A stretch of DNA of 64,000 nucleotides from Maea johnstoni (lineage: Eukaryota; Annelida; Polychaeta; Spionida; Magelonidae): NCBI GenBank assembly GCA_963942565.1, contig OZ012700.1, positions 25,743,940 to 25,807,939 of the forward strand. The letters run 5' to 3'. Position numbers and translations under genes: made by a program. Under the pieces are notes generated by a model. It worked only from the letters and a program-made list of their open reading frames with translations, made no database searches and was not told where the DNA came from. Shown piece by piece: positions 31,235 through 43,329 of the stretch (its first letter is position 1; each line of letters starts with the position of its first letter).

Positions 31235-31558
31235 CATAGTCTTAGTCAGCAGGGCGTCATTTGGACACCCAAACCCTCAAAAATCACCCCTCGGGACACT
31301 CAGAATTTTATGTGATTAATTTCTTGAAATGTCATTGTCAAGCATATGATTGAATTTTTTCTTCCTCTGTACAATTCCTATGCCATTGTGTGAGGATATT
31401 ATGCCTTATTTCAATAAGTACTTGTATGTAAATTTCATGTTTGAGGTTCAAATCTGAGTATATATACTTGGGACTATATATTGAAAAATAGGATGCCCCA
31501 AAATTTTACAATTGTCTGTTTTGGGCAGTCAGTTTCTAAATCCTAGCTAAGACCCTTG
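31235..31558 (-). mobile_element. hAT-like family C copy, reverse
   Basis: CATAGTCTTAGTCAGCAGGG ... CCTAGCTAAGACCCTTG, complete in reverse orientation. Confidence 0.8.
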
Positions 31559-31618
31559 TTATACCACTACCAGTTATATCTGGTTGTGTACAGACTGTAT
31601 ATCTCTGCCTCTGTGTAT
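31559..31618 (+). repeat. Copy of the PCSK-like intron start
   Basis: ttataccactaccagttat followed by ctggttgtgtacagactg repeats 29275-29330 with few changes, about 2.28 kb downstream and directly beside a family C element. Confidence 0.85.
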
Positions 31619-31619
31619 C

Positions 31620-34320
31620 CACTACCCAATTCCAACACAGATGGGTGTAAAGTATAAATTGCTCTTTAAACCCTTATAGATAATCTTTATTTCAAGTCGG
31701 TAATACTTTTACATAGTAAAGTAAACACAAGCTGCCAGGGCTTATTCCCGGCCAACTACCTTGTTTTGCTGAATTGCTGGATGTAACCTACTCAGCCAAC
31801 TGCAATGTTTTTTGGTATGTACACAGGGACAAAATTAACCATTTGGGGTTTTAGGGCTAGAACCTGAATTTTGAGGAGTTATCTCTATCTTGCCACATAT
31901 CAAGGCTTATCATGCTGAAGGTCTAGGGGAGGTCTTCAAAATGGAGCTGCTTATAGGGTCACGTACATAATCTATGGGGATTGGGGGGTCCCATAGATTA
32001 ACTCAGCTGAATGGTTATTGATTAGCAGGTCAGCAGATATATGTGTATGTTTCCTGGCTACTCACAGCAAATGTTATTTTCTTTGTAATTTCCAAAAATA
32101 TCCTGATTGCATGTAATGATTTTCTTGATGAACTCTTAGTATGACTAGGTCACAGGTTGGTTCTGGCAGTGGCTGTATAACAATGCCTGTATAACAATGC
32201 CTGTATTGTAAATTTGTAATCAATACCTGACAACGGGTGAAGGTGTCTCTACCTGTACTTCCTTAGTAACACTGTGAAGGCGTTGTGGGAAATGTCAGAA
32301 TTCAGCTAACTCCTTAGACTGGACTCCTAGTCCTTGAATATTTACATTCCCTTCTGAGTCCACCGACCTTTGTGGTGTACATAGTAGTATAGTACTAGAC
32401 TTGCTACAAGTCTGTGAGATCTTGCTCTTTGACTGATCTAACCTGAGTTGATTTCACTCCAGGGTTAGTTGTGAATAAATACTCATGGGGGACACACTTG
32501 AGTTGCAGCCTGTATCACATGTATTATAAACTGCAACACATGAAAACAGTACTGCCATCTATAGTTTGAGAGAGACATCAAACCTTTTAAGTATATATAG
32601 ACAGTAGTGGTCGGACGATTAAGCGAGAACTCGAGCATTCGGTTGAGCTGAGGCCGATTGGACCCGTTCGAACGGCATTTGAATTAATCGATTATTTTGT
32701 GAAATTACGCGGCCAAAACTTACAAAAACATTAGAACTTTCGTTTAAGTGACACGGAACGGGCATATATCAATGTATCATATCGAAATAATTGAAATCGA
32801 AAAAGAAATATCAATATATATTGAATCAACAAATTTTCTTAAACAATGACAGCCCTAGTTTCAGCGCAGTGCAGTAAAAAGTAATATTTTCCAATTAATT
32901 GGAACTTTGCTGATGGCGATCAATCGATTCTTCTCATTTCAATCACTTCCCTACTTTTTTGACATGTAAAAGGCTAATACATGTAGTTAGTTTGTATGGA
33001 TTTGAAGTAGCTGAGAACGTACATTTAGAGGGATATTCTTCTAGTAGAAAATTTGTAATCTCACCAAGACAGATATACTTAAAATCCTGTCTAGGACCCT
33101 GATAAGTGGGTGTAGATCTATATCTTTTTATTTTCAAAATGGTACAGGCTGGTACTGGACTCGAAGACTGGTAAACAAACTTAATTATATACCCAAAAAA
33201 GACTTGTCAGGATACTTAGATATTTATTAGGATAATTTCAGATATCAGAGCAGGAATCTGAAGAGTACTTGAAGAAAAGTTGTGGTTTTTATTCCAATGA
33301 ACATTTCCTCTTATAACTATCTCTGAATTAATGCATCTTTCATCGGACAGATATTTCCCAACTGCCATAATTAGGGACAGGGTTAACTTAAGTCGTTGAT
33401 TGTCATGCCATGTTTTTTCACTTACATCTGTTTTGTGTTGGTTTTGAGGGAATGGGGTCACCAGGTCATGACCTACATAATTTATGTAGTTGTATTGATT
33501 TACATGGTCTCCTTGCACCTCTAAATGAGACCGCCCAACCAGGCTCTTAGTGTCGGAAACATGTCCTAAACAAGGGCTTTAAGCCACCTATGCGTCCAGC
33601 GTGTCATTTGGACACCCAGAACACTGTTTTTGACAGTTTGGATATCCTAAGGTTTAGGTCAGGATTTGCTGATGATGACAATTCTATAAGACTTGAGTAC
33701 CACACTTTGGAGTCAATGAAACCTTCGTTTGGACACCCTATTTTCAAATTCTGGCAAAGACCATGGTCCTAAAAATGTTTTGGCAAAGCTGGCTGCAGAA
33801 AGACGTGTGAATACATCATTCTGACACACTTCTAACTTAGGACTAGAGTCTAGAGCCAGGATTTTAAAAAAGCCTTTCAAAAACAGCGATTGCAAAATTT
33901 CTCCTTCCAGATTTAGCTTCTCAAATACTTATACCAAAATAGTCAACATACTTCAGGCATTGATGGTTAACATAATCTATCCTAGTATCCACCAATAATG
34001 GCTGACGATTTTAATCATAAATCTCTGACAAAGATAAATTGCAGAAAACATTTGAATGAGAAATCCTCAAGCAGGACACAGCCAATAACTCTCCTTCAAA
34101 TATTTTGTGAATTCATGTTTAATTTTAAAGTTATTTACTATACCATCATAGATGCAGACGACACTCGTCTAGCACATCTCCCGGCATGAATGAGTTAACG
34201 AGCCATACCAGCAGAGTGCATAGCAGTGGATGACAATCTTCACCTCAAAATCAATATCTGCGAGCTTGTGGTACAGCAGGTCTCTCTCTCTGTAAACACC
34301 AGAGCTTCCTATAGCGCACT
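31620..34320. other. Intronic or intergenic DNA, no gene seen
   Basis: AT-rich. It holds a block rich in tcgaat/atcgat-type sequence (32630-32900) similar to the element at 41826-42234, diverged family C sequence near 33590-33775, and a family B-like end (ggcatgaatgagttaac) near 34195. Confidence 0.45.
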
Positions 34321-34374
34321 CAGTCACAGGGACCTAGCCAATACCTGTCCTGCCAGTCTTTTGAACATACAGTT

Positions 34375-34564
34375 CAGGGTTGGACTTTCCCAGGGGCCCA
34401 AGGGAATATGCCCCTAGATTTTGCTGTGGGCCCCTAGATTTTTCAGACCAGGGGCCCGAAATAGTATGCATAATTAATAACCAGAAATCCTGTTTTTTTC
34501 ACCAGTAACTTTTATCAGAAGACCAATTCGGGCCCCTAACCAGAAATCTAAGTGTCAGACCCTG
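34375..34564. mobile_element. CAGGG-ended MITE flanked by a 50-bp direct repeat
   Basis: 190 bp beginning CAGGGTTGGACTTTCC and ending GTGTCAGACCCTG (inverted ends). The 50 bp before it (34325-34374) and after it (34565-34615) are near-identical: cacagggacctagccaat ... gaacatacagtt. Confidence 0.75.
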
Positions 34565-34660
34565 CACAGGGACTTAGCCAATACCTGGGCCTGCCAGTCT
34601 TTTGAACATACAGTTTCATGAAAACATCCCTTTTGGACAGGCAAACCTTTTCATGAAAAT

Positions 34661-34789
34661 CAGGTCTCGAAATAAGGGGGTGCAAGGAGCCTCAGGGCTT
34701 CCTTTAATTCTCATGGGGCTTCCTCAAATTTCTGCAGGGAGCCCAAAGATGTACTGGCTCCCCGAAAAAAAAACTTAATTTGAGCCCTG
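34661..34789. mobile_element. hAT-like MITE (CAGGGCTCGAAATTAAG family)
   Basis: CAGGTCTCGAAAT ... ACTTAATTTGAGCCCTG, inverted ends, with TGAAAAT at both flanks. A sister copy lies at 35895-36077. Confidence 0.75.
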
Positions 34790-35141
34790 AAAATTATTCA
34801 ATTTTGGCTATTTTGGACATTTGGGGACATTCTTGCTCACAAGTTTCCCCTCAAGAATGTCCCCAAATGTTTGAGAAATAAATGAAGATGAAATAAATAA
34901 AAATAAATGTTGTCAGTGAATTTTATGTAACGTTTTTTCTTGTAATGTTCAAGAAAAATTTGTAGAACCGTTAAAATTTTTGCAGGACCAGTGATCCTAG
35001 TTGTTACTTGTCCTATGGGGTCAGTAACATTTTGAGTTAGCGTTGAGGCCTGAAAAGTTAACCCATTCATGAATGCCTGGAAATCTCCTGGACAGGTGTT
35101 CTCTGTAACTATGATAGTACTTATGAAAATAACGTTGCCAG

Positions 35142-35466
35142 CAGGGTCTTATAATATAGCCAGGATTTAGAAACTGGGTGCCTAAAATCTGCAATTGTGA
35201 AATCTTTGGGCGTCCACATTTTTAGGGAGGACCACAAAATACTCAGATTTCAACCACAAACATGTATAAATTCATAAGAATTAGGCATGATATCCTCAGT
35301 GTCAGTGGAATTATATGGAGATGCAATAATTCAATTATATGCTAGAGATTGACATTTTAAGAAATTCCTCTCAAAAAAATCTGGGTGTCCTGAGGAGTGG
35401 TTTTTAAGGGTCTGGGTGTCTTTTTGACCAAAAAGACACCCAGACGCCCTGCTGGTTAAGACCGTG
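35142..35466 (+). mobile_element. hAT-like family C reference copy
   Basis: 325 bp with perfect 8-bp duplication GTTGCCAG (35134-35141, 35467-35474). Ends CAGGGTCTTATAATATAGCC and CTGCTGGTTAAGACCGTG. Confidence 0.92.
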
Positions 35467-35894
35467 GTTGCCAGTAATCTCAAATAATCAGAATATTTTA
35501 CTTCAAGAGTTGTTGGATAGTTTCTGATCAACATTTGCTCTCCATTTATATTCTGAAAATCGGTTTTGCTACAGAGAGAGATAAAATTTGTCAGGCGGTT
35601 TTGTGCCCTTTAGACATGAAAGGGTTAAAGGCATGTCACGTCCTGGCTGCTAATAACTGTCAGCTTTAAGTATTCATAAGCCAGTCTCTTTGAGAGGAAT
35701 CCACTTAAAGCAAAACCTGACTCCACTGAAAGGTTTCCTGGGTTTTCCAATGAAAGCAATAGCATGTACAAGTGGTGATTTGAATTTTCGATTCTCTAAT
35801 TGAATTAACTGTCTAGATCCTTTTAGGAGGGATTGTGACTGAGTCTGGCAACGCAGTTCCAAGTTTAAGATTTGCAATATTACAGGAACTGTTA

Positions 35895-36077
35895 CAGGGC
35901 TCGAAATTAAGTTTTTTCCAGGGAGCCCAATTCCATCTTTATAAGCTACCTAAAGGCGTTGTGTATACTGTATACAACCCAGTACATCTTTGGGCTCCCT
36001 GCAGATATTTGAGGGAGCCGCAGGCGAATTCAAGGGAGCCCTTGGCTCCCAGCCACCCCATAATTTCGAGCCATTTG
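35895..36077. mobile_element. hAT-like MITE (CAGGGCTCGAAATTAAG)
   Basis: 183 bp; left CAGGGCTCGAAATTAAG, right ATAATTTCGAGCCATTTG. Internal 'gggagccc' blocks are shared with 34661-34789. Confidence 0.75.
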
Positions 36078-36575
36078 TTATATTTTTAACTCTTGTGAGT
36101 CCAAATTGTAATTTTCCACACAAATGGCTTTAGTCAAATGTAATGGGGGTTATTGGCCGAAATCCAGTACCAGGTTGCTCTTGTTTGCCGATCTTATAAA
36201 AGTCTGGTCCACCATATAGTCATGTGAATTATCGAAATGAACCTTGAATCTGGTGCAACATTTTTACAGCCAATTGGTGAATTATAGATCTATGTGGGGG
36301 TCTTTTAGTTTGGCGAGTCAGGCTCTTTAAATGAATTTGATTTTCTCACTTGCATATTTATATGCATGCATGGTTCTCTAGGTTATGTTACCACAAACAC
36401 ATATCTGCATGTGTGGCATTTGAAGGGTTAATAATGGTATTTATTATCTTTATTGCCCAATGGGCCACCACAAGAGAAAATCTTGGCACCCAGTATAATA
36501 TTGATTGGTCTTTTGTGATATGGAACCGGCCGCCATTAATTGAGAATGCCGATCAAGCAGAATCTAAGTTCAAAC

Positions 36576-36825
36576 TTAGATGAATAAAAGAATGGATATG
36601 TAGCAGGAGACCATTTACTATATGCACTATAGTAAAGACTTGTCTACCAAAGGGTTTCGAATCTGGCCTCAGTGTAACAACACTAGGAGACAAAGTGGTA
36701 TCGTCTACATTACACAAAAACGTGCGCACCAACATGCACGGAATGCGACTTATGTGCTATTCGTCGCTGCCAGCTTGTTCAGGTTGGTTGGCTGGTTTCA
36801 TATCCACTTGTTTTTATTCATCTAA
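36576..36825. mobile_element. MULE-like MITE, second copy
   Basis: 250 bp, TTAGATGAATAAAAGAATGG ... TTTTTATTCATCTAA, flanked by AGTTCAAAC / GGTTCAAAG (7 of 9). Confidence 0.8.
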
Positions 36826-37034
36826 GGTTCAAAGAAACCTCCTCAATCAACAGGTTAGATCGACGCAGATCAATACATTCTCGTTATTTGCACCTGTGTC
36901 CTGATCCCAGGTATCACCTGTAGTTACCCTTCTTGTGAACCCCATCAAAACATAAAAGAGGTCATGGCTGGGCTAAGTACGCATAAATGTCAAGGTCAGA
37001 AGCGCACATGAGGCGGGTAAGCCGATTTTCCTTA

Positions 37035-37229
37035 TTAGCCCTTATGCTGCTGATGGCTAATTTTACCGATACAAAATGATGCACTGAAACCCTTGTACAT
37101 GGATACTCATCTTAGTGTACTCAGTGAGAGCTATCTAATGAATATCGACATGACAGGGTCTAGATAGCTTTCAATAATCTTTAGGATTGTGCTTTGAACG
37201 AAGGTAGTCTTCTAGCATTGGAAGGATTA
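37035..37229 (+). mobile_element. TTAA MITE family A copy
   Basis: TTAGCCCTTATGCTGCTGAT ... GCATTGGAAGGATTAG, core present, end TTAA sites mutated. Confidence 0.8.
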
Positions 37230-37269
37230 GTATGTTTCATACATAATGAACTGGAGGTAGCCTTCCCTT

Positions 37270-37473
37270 TTAATCCTTATGCTGCCGGTGGCCAATTTTG
37301 CCAATACAAAATTATGTAAAAAAAACACTTATGAATGACTGAAACCCTGGCACATGGGTACTCATCTGAAAGTACTCAGTGAGAGCTACGGATAGACAAC
37401 TGGGTTTAGATGGTTTTCAAGAATCCTTGTGTTCGTATTGTTCTGAAAATAGACTTAGCATTGGAAGGGTTAA
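37270..37473 (+). mobile_element. TTAA MITE family A copy
   Basis: TTAATCCTTATGCTGCCGGT ... CATTGGAAGGGTTAA, 41 bp after the previous copy. Confidence 0.85.
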
Positions 37474-37494
37474 CTGAAAATATTTGATAACTCT

Positions 37495-37800
37495 ATAAGC
37501 AGGGTGTCTGGGTGTCATTTGGACACTTTTAAATCCCCACTTGTAATTAATCTTCAAACTTTTGCAAGGGGTATCTAGAAATGCCAATTTCTAGAAAATA
37601 CTTGAATATTTTTTTACTTTTCACTTTTCAGTAACATATTTCCCATAATACTACATAAAGATGAACATAATGCTTATTCCTTAATAAGTAAATGAACATT
37701 TATGGTTATTTTATGAATATATTTTGGTCTCCCGATAGAAAAATGATAGACCAAAAAACTCACAATGGCCAATTTAAGGCAGGCACACAGATTTTAAAAC
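37495..37800 (-). mobile_element. Diverged hAT-like family C copy
   Basis: agcagggtgtctgggtgtc ... agattttaaaacc with recognisable internal parts (tatattttggtctcccga). The ends are degraded. Confidence 0.5.
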
Positions 37801-38160
37801 CAAAGAAACTGAGCTAGTCATCAGTTATCTCCTCAGCAAAATAAAGCTTTGTATAAATCCAAAAATAGAAAAATTTGCAATGCGCAAAATTTTCATATTT
37901 TACAGCAGCGTACAATGACATGTAGCCACCCAATTTAAGGCACACAAGGATAACAAATAAAAAGCGAAGAAAAGTGCGCTTCCTGATTGTGCAGTAACGA
38001 CAGGTGAGGGATTAAAGCTGCTATTTTTTAATCCCAGCGCCAGTCAGAAATACCTGTGGTACTTCCATGCCAGACGTGGCGCCGTATATTGCCGCGACTC
38101 ATTTCCCATAATCTCCAGCTCAGACGTGTGACTGCGATTAGTCAGCCTAGGCGGAGTCTT

Positions 38161-39770
38161 TGATGGTGATTGTGTAATCAAATGGATGGCTTATGCAGAC
38201 ACCTGACTCCAGGTGAGATTATATATAGATAGATCTGATATCTGCGAGAGTGTGAAGGGTCTGCCCCCATGGCTGGGTCGTCTGTCATGGTGATTGTGTA
38301 ATTAAATGGATGGCGTACGCAGACACCTGACTCCGGGTGAGATGCGAGAGTGCGAAGGGTCTGCCCCCATGGCTGGGTGGTCTGTCATGGTGATTGTGTA
38401 ATCAGATGGATGGCGTACGCAGACACCTGACTCCAGGTGAGATTATATATAGATAGATCTGATATCTGCGAGAGTGCGAAGGGTCTGCCCCCATGGCTGG
38501 GTGGTCTGTCATGGTGATTGTGTAATCAAATGGATGGCAAACGCAGACACCTGAATCCTGGTGAGATTATATATAGTCATATAGATAGATCTGATATCTG
38601 CGAGAGTGCGAAGGGTCTGCCCCCATGGCTGGGTGGTCTGTCATGGTGATTTTGTAATCAAATGGATGGTGTTCATGCAGAAACCTGACTCCAGGTGAGA
38701 TTATATATAGATAGATCTGATATCTGCGAGAGTGCGAAGGGTCTGCCCCCTGGCTGGGTGGTCTGTCATGGTGATGGCTGGGTGGTCTGTCATGGTGATT
38801 GTGTAATCAAATGGATGGCTTGCGCAGACACCTGACTCCGGGTGAGATTATATATAGATAGATCTGATATCTGCGAGAGTGTGAAGGGTCTGCCCCCATG
38901 GCTGGGTGGTCTGTCATGGTGATTGTGTAATCAAATGAATGGGTTACGCAGACACCTGACTCCAGGTGAGATTATATATATAGATAGATCTGATATCTGC
39001 GAGAGTGTGAAGGGTCTGCCCCCATGGCTGGGTGGTCTGTCATGGTGATTGTGTAATCAAATGGATGGCTTACGCAGACACCTGACTCTAGGTGAGATTA
39101 TACATAGATAGATCTGATATCTGCGAGAGTGTGAAGGGTCTGCCCCCATGGCTGGGTGGTCTGTCATGGTGATTGTGTAATCATATGGATGGCAAACACA
39201 GACACCTGACTCCAGGTGAGATTATATATAGAAAGGTCTGATATCTGCGAGAGTGCGAAGGGTCTGCCCCCATGGCTGGGTGGTCTGTCATGGTGATTGT
39301 GTAATCAAATGGATGGCAAACGCAGACACCTGACTCCAGGTGAGATTATACATAGATAGATCTGATATCTGCGAGAGTGCGAAGGGTCTGCCCCAATGGC
39401 TGGGTGGTCTGTCATGGTGATTGTGTAATCAAATGGATGGCTTACGCAGACACCTGACTCCGGGTGAGATTATACATAGATAGATCTGATATCTGCGAGA
39501 GTGCGAAGGGTCTGCCCCGATGGCTGGGTGGTCTGTCATGGTGATTGTGTAATCAAATGGATGTTGAACGCAGACACCTGACTCCGGGTGAGATTATATA
39601 TAGATAGATCTGATATCTGCGAGAGTGCGAAGGGTCTGCCCCGATGGCTGGGTGGTCTGTCGTGGTGATTGTGCAATTAAATGGATGGCAAACGCAGACA
39701 CCTGACTCCAGGTGAGATTATATATAGATAGATTTGATATCTGCCAGGGTCTGCCCTGATAGCTGGGTGG
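38161..39770 (+). repeat. ~125-bp minisatellite, about 13 copies
   Basis: The unit includes tggtgattgtgtaatcaaat, gcagacacctgactccag, gtgagattatatatagatag and gcgaagggtctgccccc. Units differ by short indels. Each has CAGGTGAGA, a consensus-grade 5' splice site on the plus strand. It is interrupted at its end by a family C MITE. Confidence 0.95.
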
Positions 39771-39777
39771 TCTAAGG

Positions 39778-39945
39778 CAGGGTCTTAGCCTGGATTTAAA
39801 AACTAGGTGCCCAAAACTTCAGTTATATGCTTGAAAATGACATATTAAGAAGTGACTCACAGAAATATTTGGGTGTCCTGACAGGTGATTTTTGAAGGTC
39901 CGGGTGTCCAAATGACGCCCAGACGACCTGCTGGCTATGACAATG
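39778..39945 (+). mobile_element. hAT-like family C copy, internally deleted
   Basis: 168 bp, CAGGGTCTTAGCCTGG ... CTGGCTATGACAATG, flanked by GTCTAAGG / GTCTTAGG. The left duplication lies in the last minisatellite unit. Confidence 0.88.
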
Positions 39946-40259
39946 GTCTTAGGGTGTTACCACTGACTGCTCGCTGTCTCTCACTACTGCCTGGGTTCAA
40001 TCTAACCGACAGTGATGTCCATACCTTGATATTAGTATTTTTTTGCTATTGACTATACAGTATGAACATCAAACATGACCCCAGCTAGGTTAAATCTGGT
40101 ATAAAGGGAAAGTAGAAAAGTTGCCAGTGTCTTGCTGTTAGGTAGTACTTGTCCCTGCATGGGTTCTCTAGTTTTCTCCACGAGTCGTGATTTAGCCTGC
40201 ATATGAAAGAAGAAAGTGACAATTCCAAATTTCAATTCCAATATCTACACAACCGTGCC

Positions 40260-40471
40260 TTAACCCTTCCAATGCGAAGGCTTTATACTTTCATCCAAAG
40301 CACACGGATGCAAAGATTTTTGAAAAACATCTAAACCCTGTTGTGTTGGTATTCATTGGATAACTCTCTTTGAGTACTCTCAGATGAATACCCAAGTGCC
40401 AGGGTTTCAGTCATTTTTCGTTTTTTTGCATCATTTTGTATTGGCAAAATTAGCCGCCATCAGCATGAAAG
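40260..40471 (-). mobile_element. TTAA MITE family A copy
   Basis: TTAACCCTTCCAATGCGAAG ... CATCAGCATGAAAGG; core complete, far TTAA lost. Confidence 0.8.
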
Positions 40472-40479
40472 GTCTCACC

Positions 40480-41290
40480 TTAAGAAAGTCAGGCAGTGTC
40501 ATCAGTTTCTAGGGTCTGTCTGAGAAATATGATCACACCACAATAGTGATCACACCATAATAATGATCTCACATGATGATAATGATCTCACCATAATAAT
40601 AAAGAGGATTGGAAAGTCTAGAGTACATATTTTTTATTAAAAAACTTATGTGAGGGTTGTATAGGCAAACAAATTTCTGATTTAATATGAAGAAAACTAA
40701 ATGGTGAAATATTAGGTGAATCGATTCATTATGATTTATTTAACTAATTTATAAAGAAAGAAGGTATGATATATATTTTTTGTTTATATTGCAACATTCT
40801 TTGTTTATTGAATGCTCTCCAGTTAGGATCATATCAAAAAGAGGCCAACCCTCAAACCAGGATGAAATTTATAGTAAAATAAGAAAGAAAAGAACAAAAA
40901 AGGTGAACAAACTGAAGTCTTCCTTTCCTGCTGTGGCATTATACAGCCACTAACACAAAGGAATTAATCAGTTTGCTCGATCACGAAGAATAGCGGCATG
41001 CTACCTTTGTCGCATAATTGTCCAGTCTCCAGAAATCGTGTGCTAGCTAATACCATTACGCGTATTTCACACAGGCAATGACACCCACTAACAAGGCGGT
41101 GCGACCGATAGTTCTCGGTAGTCTGATTGGCAATTCTCACCCAATTAACCTCCGTTACACCTTACACAAAAGACGCACAAGATCCGATAATAGACAATTG
41201 CAGTCTAGTGGCTGAGAAAATATCCATTTGAAGGCAACATCCAGATAGAAGGAATAGGTAGAGCCCTAGTCTGATGTGGTCATTAGTCCA
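40480..41290. other. No gene seen
   Basis: AT-rich DNA with a short 'gatcacaccataataatgatc' type repeat near 40530-40600; nothing else recognised. Confidence 0.4.
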
Positions 41291-41296
41291 ACATAG

Positions 41297-41481
41297 TTAA
41301 CCCTTATTATAATGCCAAAAAAACTGAAAAATGACCGAAACCCTGGCAAATGGGTACTCATCTGAGAGTACTCTGCAAGAGCTATCCAATGAATACCAAC
41401 AAGACAGGGTTTAGATGATTTTCAAAAATCTTTGCTTCCTTGTGCTTTGGACGAAAGTAGCCTCAGCATTGGAAGGGTTAA
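41297..41481 (+). mobile_element. TTAA MITE family A copy, small deletion
   Basis: 185 bp, TTAACCCTTATTATAATGCC ... CATTGGAAGGGTTAA with an internal deletion near its left end. Confidence 0.85.
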
Positions 41482-41825
41482 AAATGTTGTGTCTCAAAAG
41501 GAGCTTTTGTTTTAGGAAACTGCCTGCCCAAAAGACAAGGCCACACTCATTTTACAAAAGAATACGGATTGGCATCTTAATATTTTTTGCGCTACGATAC
41601 AATATTGATGTTTACTTATCATAATAATACAATAACGATACAATGTAATGATACTATATAATATGTTAACAATACTTTCATCAATACTAACTGACCCCAG
41701 GGGACTCAATTTTGTTAAATTTTCCACTGACAGCTACACAATTTTCGCGCCAATAAAAAAACTTTCTTAAACTGGTTGGCAACTTGATTGGCTGGCAGCG
41801 CAACCTGATTTTGTGTTCAACTTGC

Positions 41826-42234
41826 TATAGGGATGTCATCGATAGTCGATAAAGCGTCATCGATTGTCAATTGAATCGAATGGTTGGGTATCGAATCGAA
41901 ATAATCGATATTCTGTACCCCAATAATGGCGTATGATTAATAATAGAAAATACACTTTAGCCAGACATTTTCCTGTTAAACTAACGCAAAGTGAAAATCT
42001 GACTAAATATTGAGGTATTTTCTATGGCTTTTGTAAGAGATATTGGAAGGAATGGTGTACTTTACTCAGGCATATGGCCATAGCAATCAATCAAAGCGAA
42101 AGAAAAAGGGATTTCAATGACATCCCTATAAATATTTGTGCCCTACGAGCACGTTACGGTGTATCGAATCGTATCAAATCGAAATATATATCAATTAATC
42201 GAATCGATAAAATTTCATATCAACGACATCACTA
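41826..42234. mobile_element. MITE with 8-bp duplication CAACTTGC
   Basis: 409 bp flanked by perfect CAACTTGC (41818-41825, 42235-42242). Ends TATAGGGATGTCATCGAT and ATCAACGACATCACTA are inverted. The interior is rich in atcgaatcg. The 8-bp duplication suggests hAT. Confidence 0.88.
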
Positions 42235-42601
42235 CAACTTGCCCTGCTGGACTACCTGATGAATTCTGGTGGGCGTTGAGCCCAGAGCTGCCCAATAATT
42301 CAATGTTTTAACATGAGTGTAATAGACACACAGTCTGAGACCATCGTCATACATCCTCGTATGTGTCACGTTGCTACAAGGGTTTTCGGAGACTAATGGG
42401 AGCTACACATAAAGAACGTCTGACCCAGTTTCACCCATCAATCTTGAGTTCTCAGCTGAAACCTTATGTTTTCACACTCTTGTTTTATTAGTGGCTTGTT
42501 TTATGATGTACTTGGCCCTTTAAGTCATCCCAGGGGTCAACTTAACCTGTGGTCCATCTAAAAATAGGACAAACCAAATCCAGGTAGTGCCAGTAGAGCT
42601 G

Positions 42602-42602
<1 letters not shown>

Positions 42603-42684
<82 letters not shown>

Positions 42685-42760
42685 ACTATTATTATTACTA
42701 TTATCATTATTATTATTATTATCATTATTATTCTCATCATTATCGTTAGTATTGTTGTTA

Positions 42761-42795
<35 letters not shown>

Positions 42796-42840
42796 GTTAA
42801 TATCATCATCATCATTATTATCAGTAGTAGTAGTAGTAGC

Positions 42841-42889
<49 letters not shown>

Positions 42890-42891
42890 CT

Positions 42892-42942
<51 letters not shown>
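42603..42942. repeat. (ATT)n and (TAG)n microsatellite
   Basis: An imperfect trinucleotide array that changes from ATT to TAG about two thirds along. Confidence 0.95.
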
Positions 42943-43329
42943 AAGGTAAAGGTATTCGGTTTATCGGTCATTCTATAATTGCGGGACATTTTACGTCACT
43001 CACCTACACTCAACTGTGTTTCATAAATATTAAAACAATTTTCTTTTTTTTCAGGGATGTTTACCTTTATTAGATCATTGCTTTACATAATACAGGTTAT
43101 TTCTATGATAATTTTGGGAACTAGTCAGCCATTCAAGCTCAAATATGTTTGACATTCTGCCTTTCCCACTTGTCGCAATGAACATGCGGGAAACAATGAA
43201 GCTAAAAAAGGATTATACCTTGACTTTTGGAATTGATTTTTTAGAGCAAAATGAGTTAAATGTCATGCTATGATTACCTTTGAATTCTCAGAAATAAATA
43301 ATTTCACCTAAATATGAGAAAAAAAGTGC

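Noticed and set aside
42558-42989. 143-codon Ile/Thr/Leu-rich frame
   Set aside because: Translation of a trinucleotide microsatellite.
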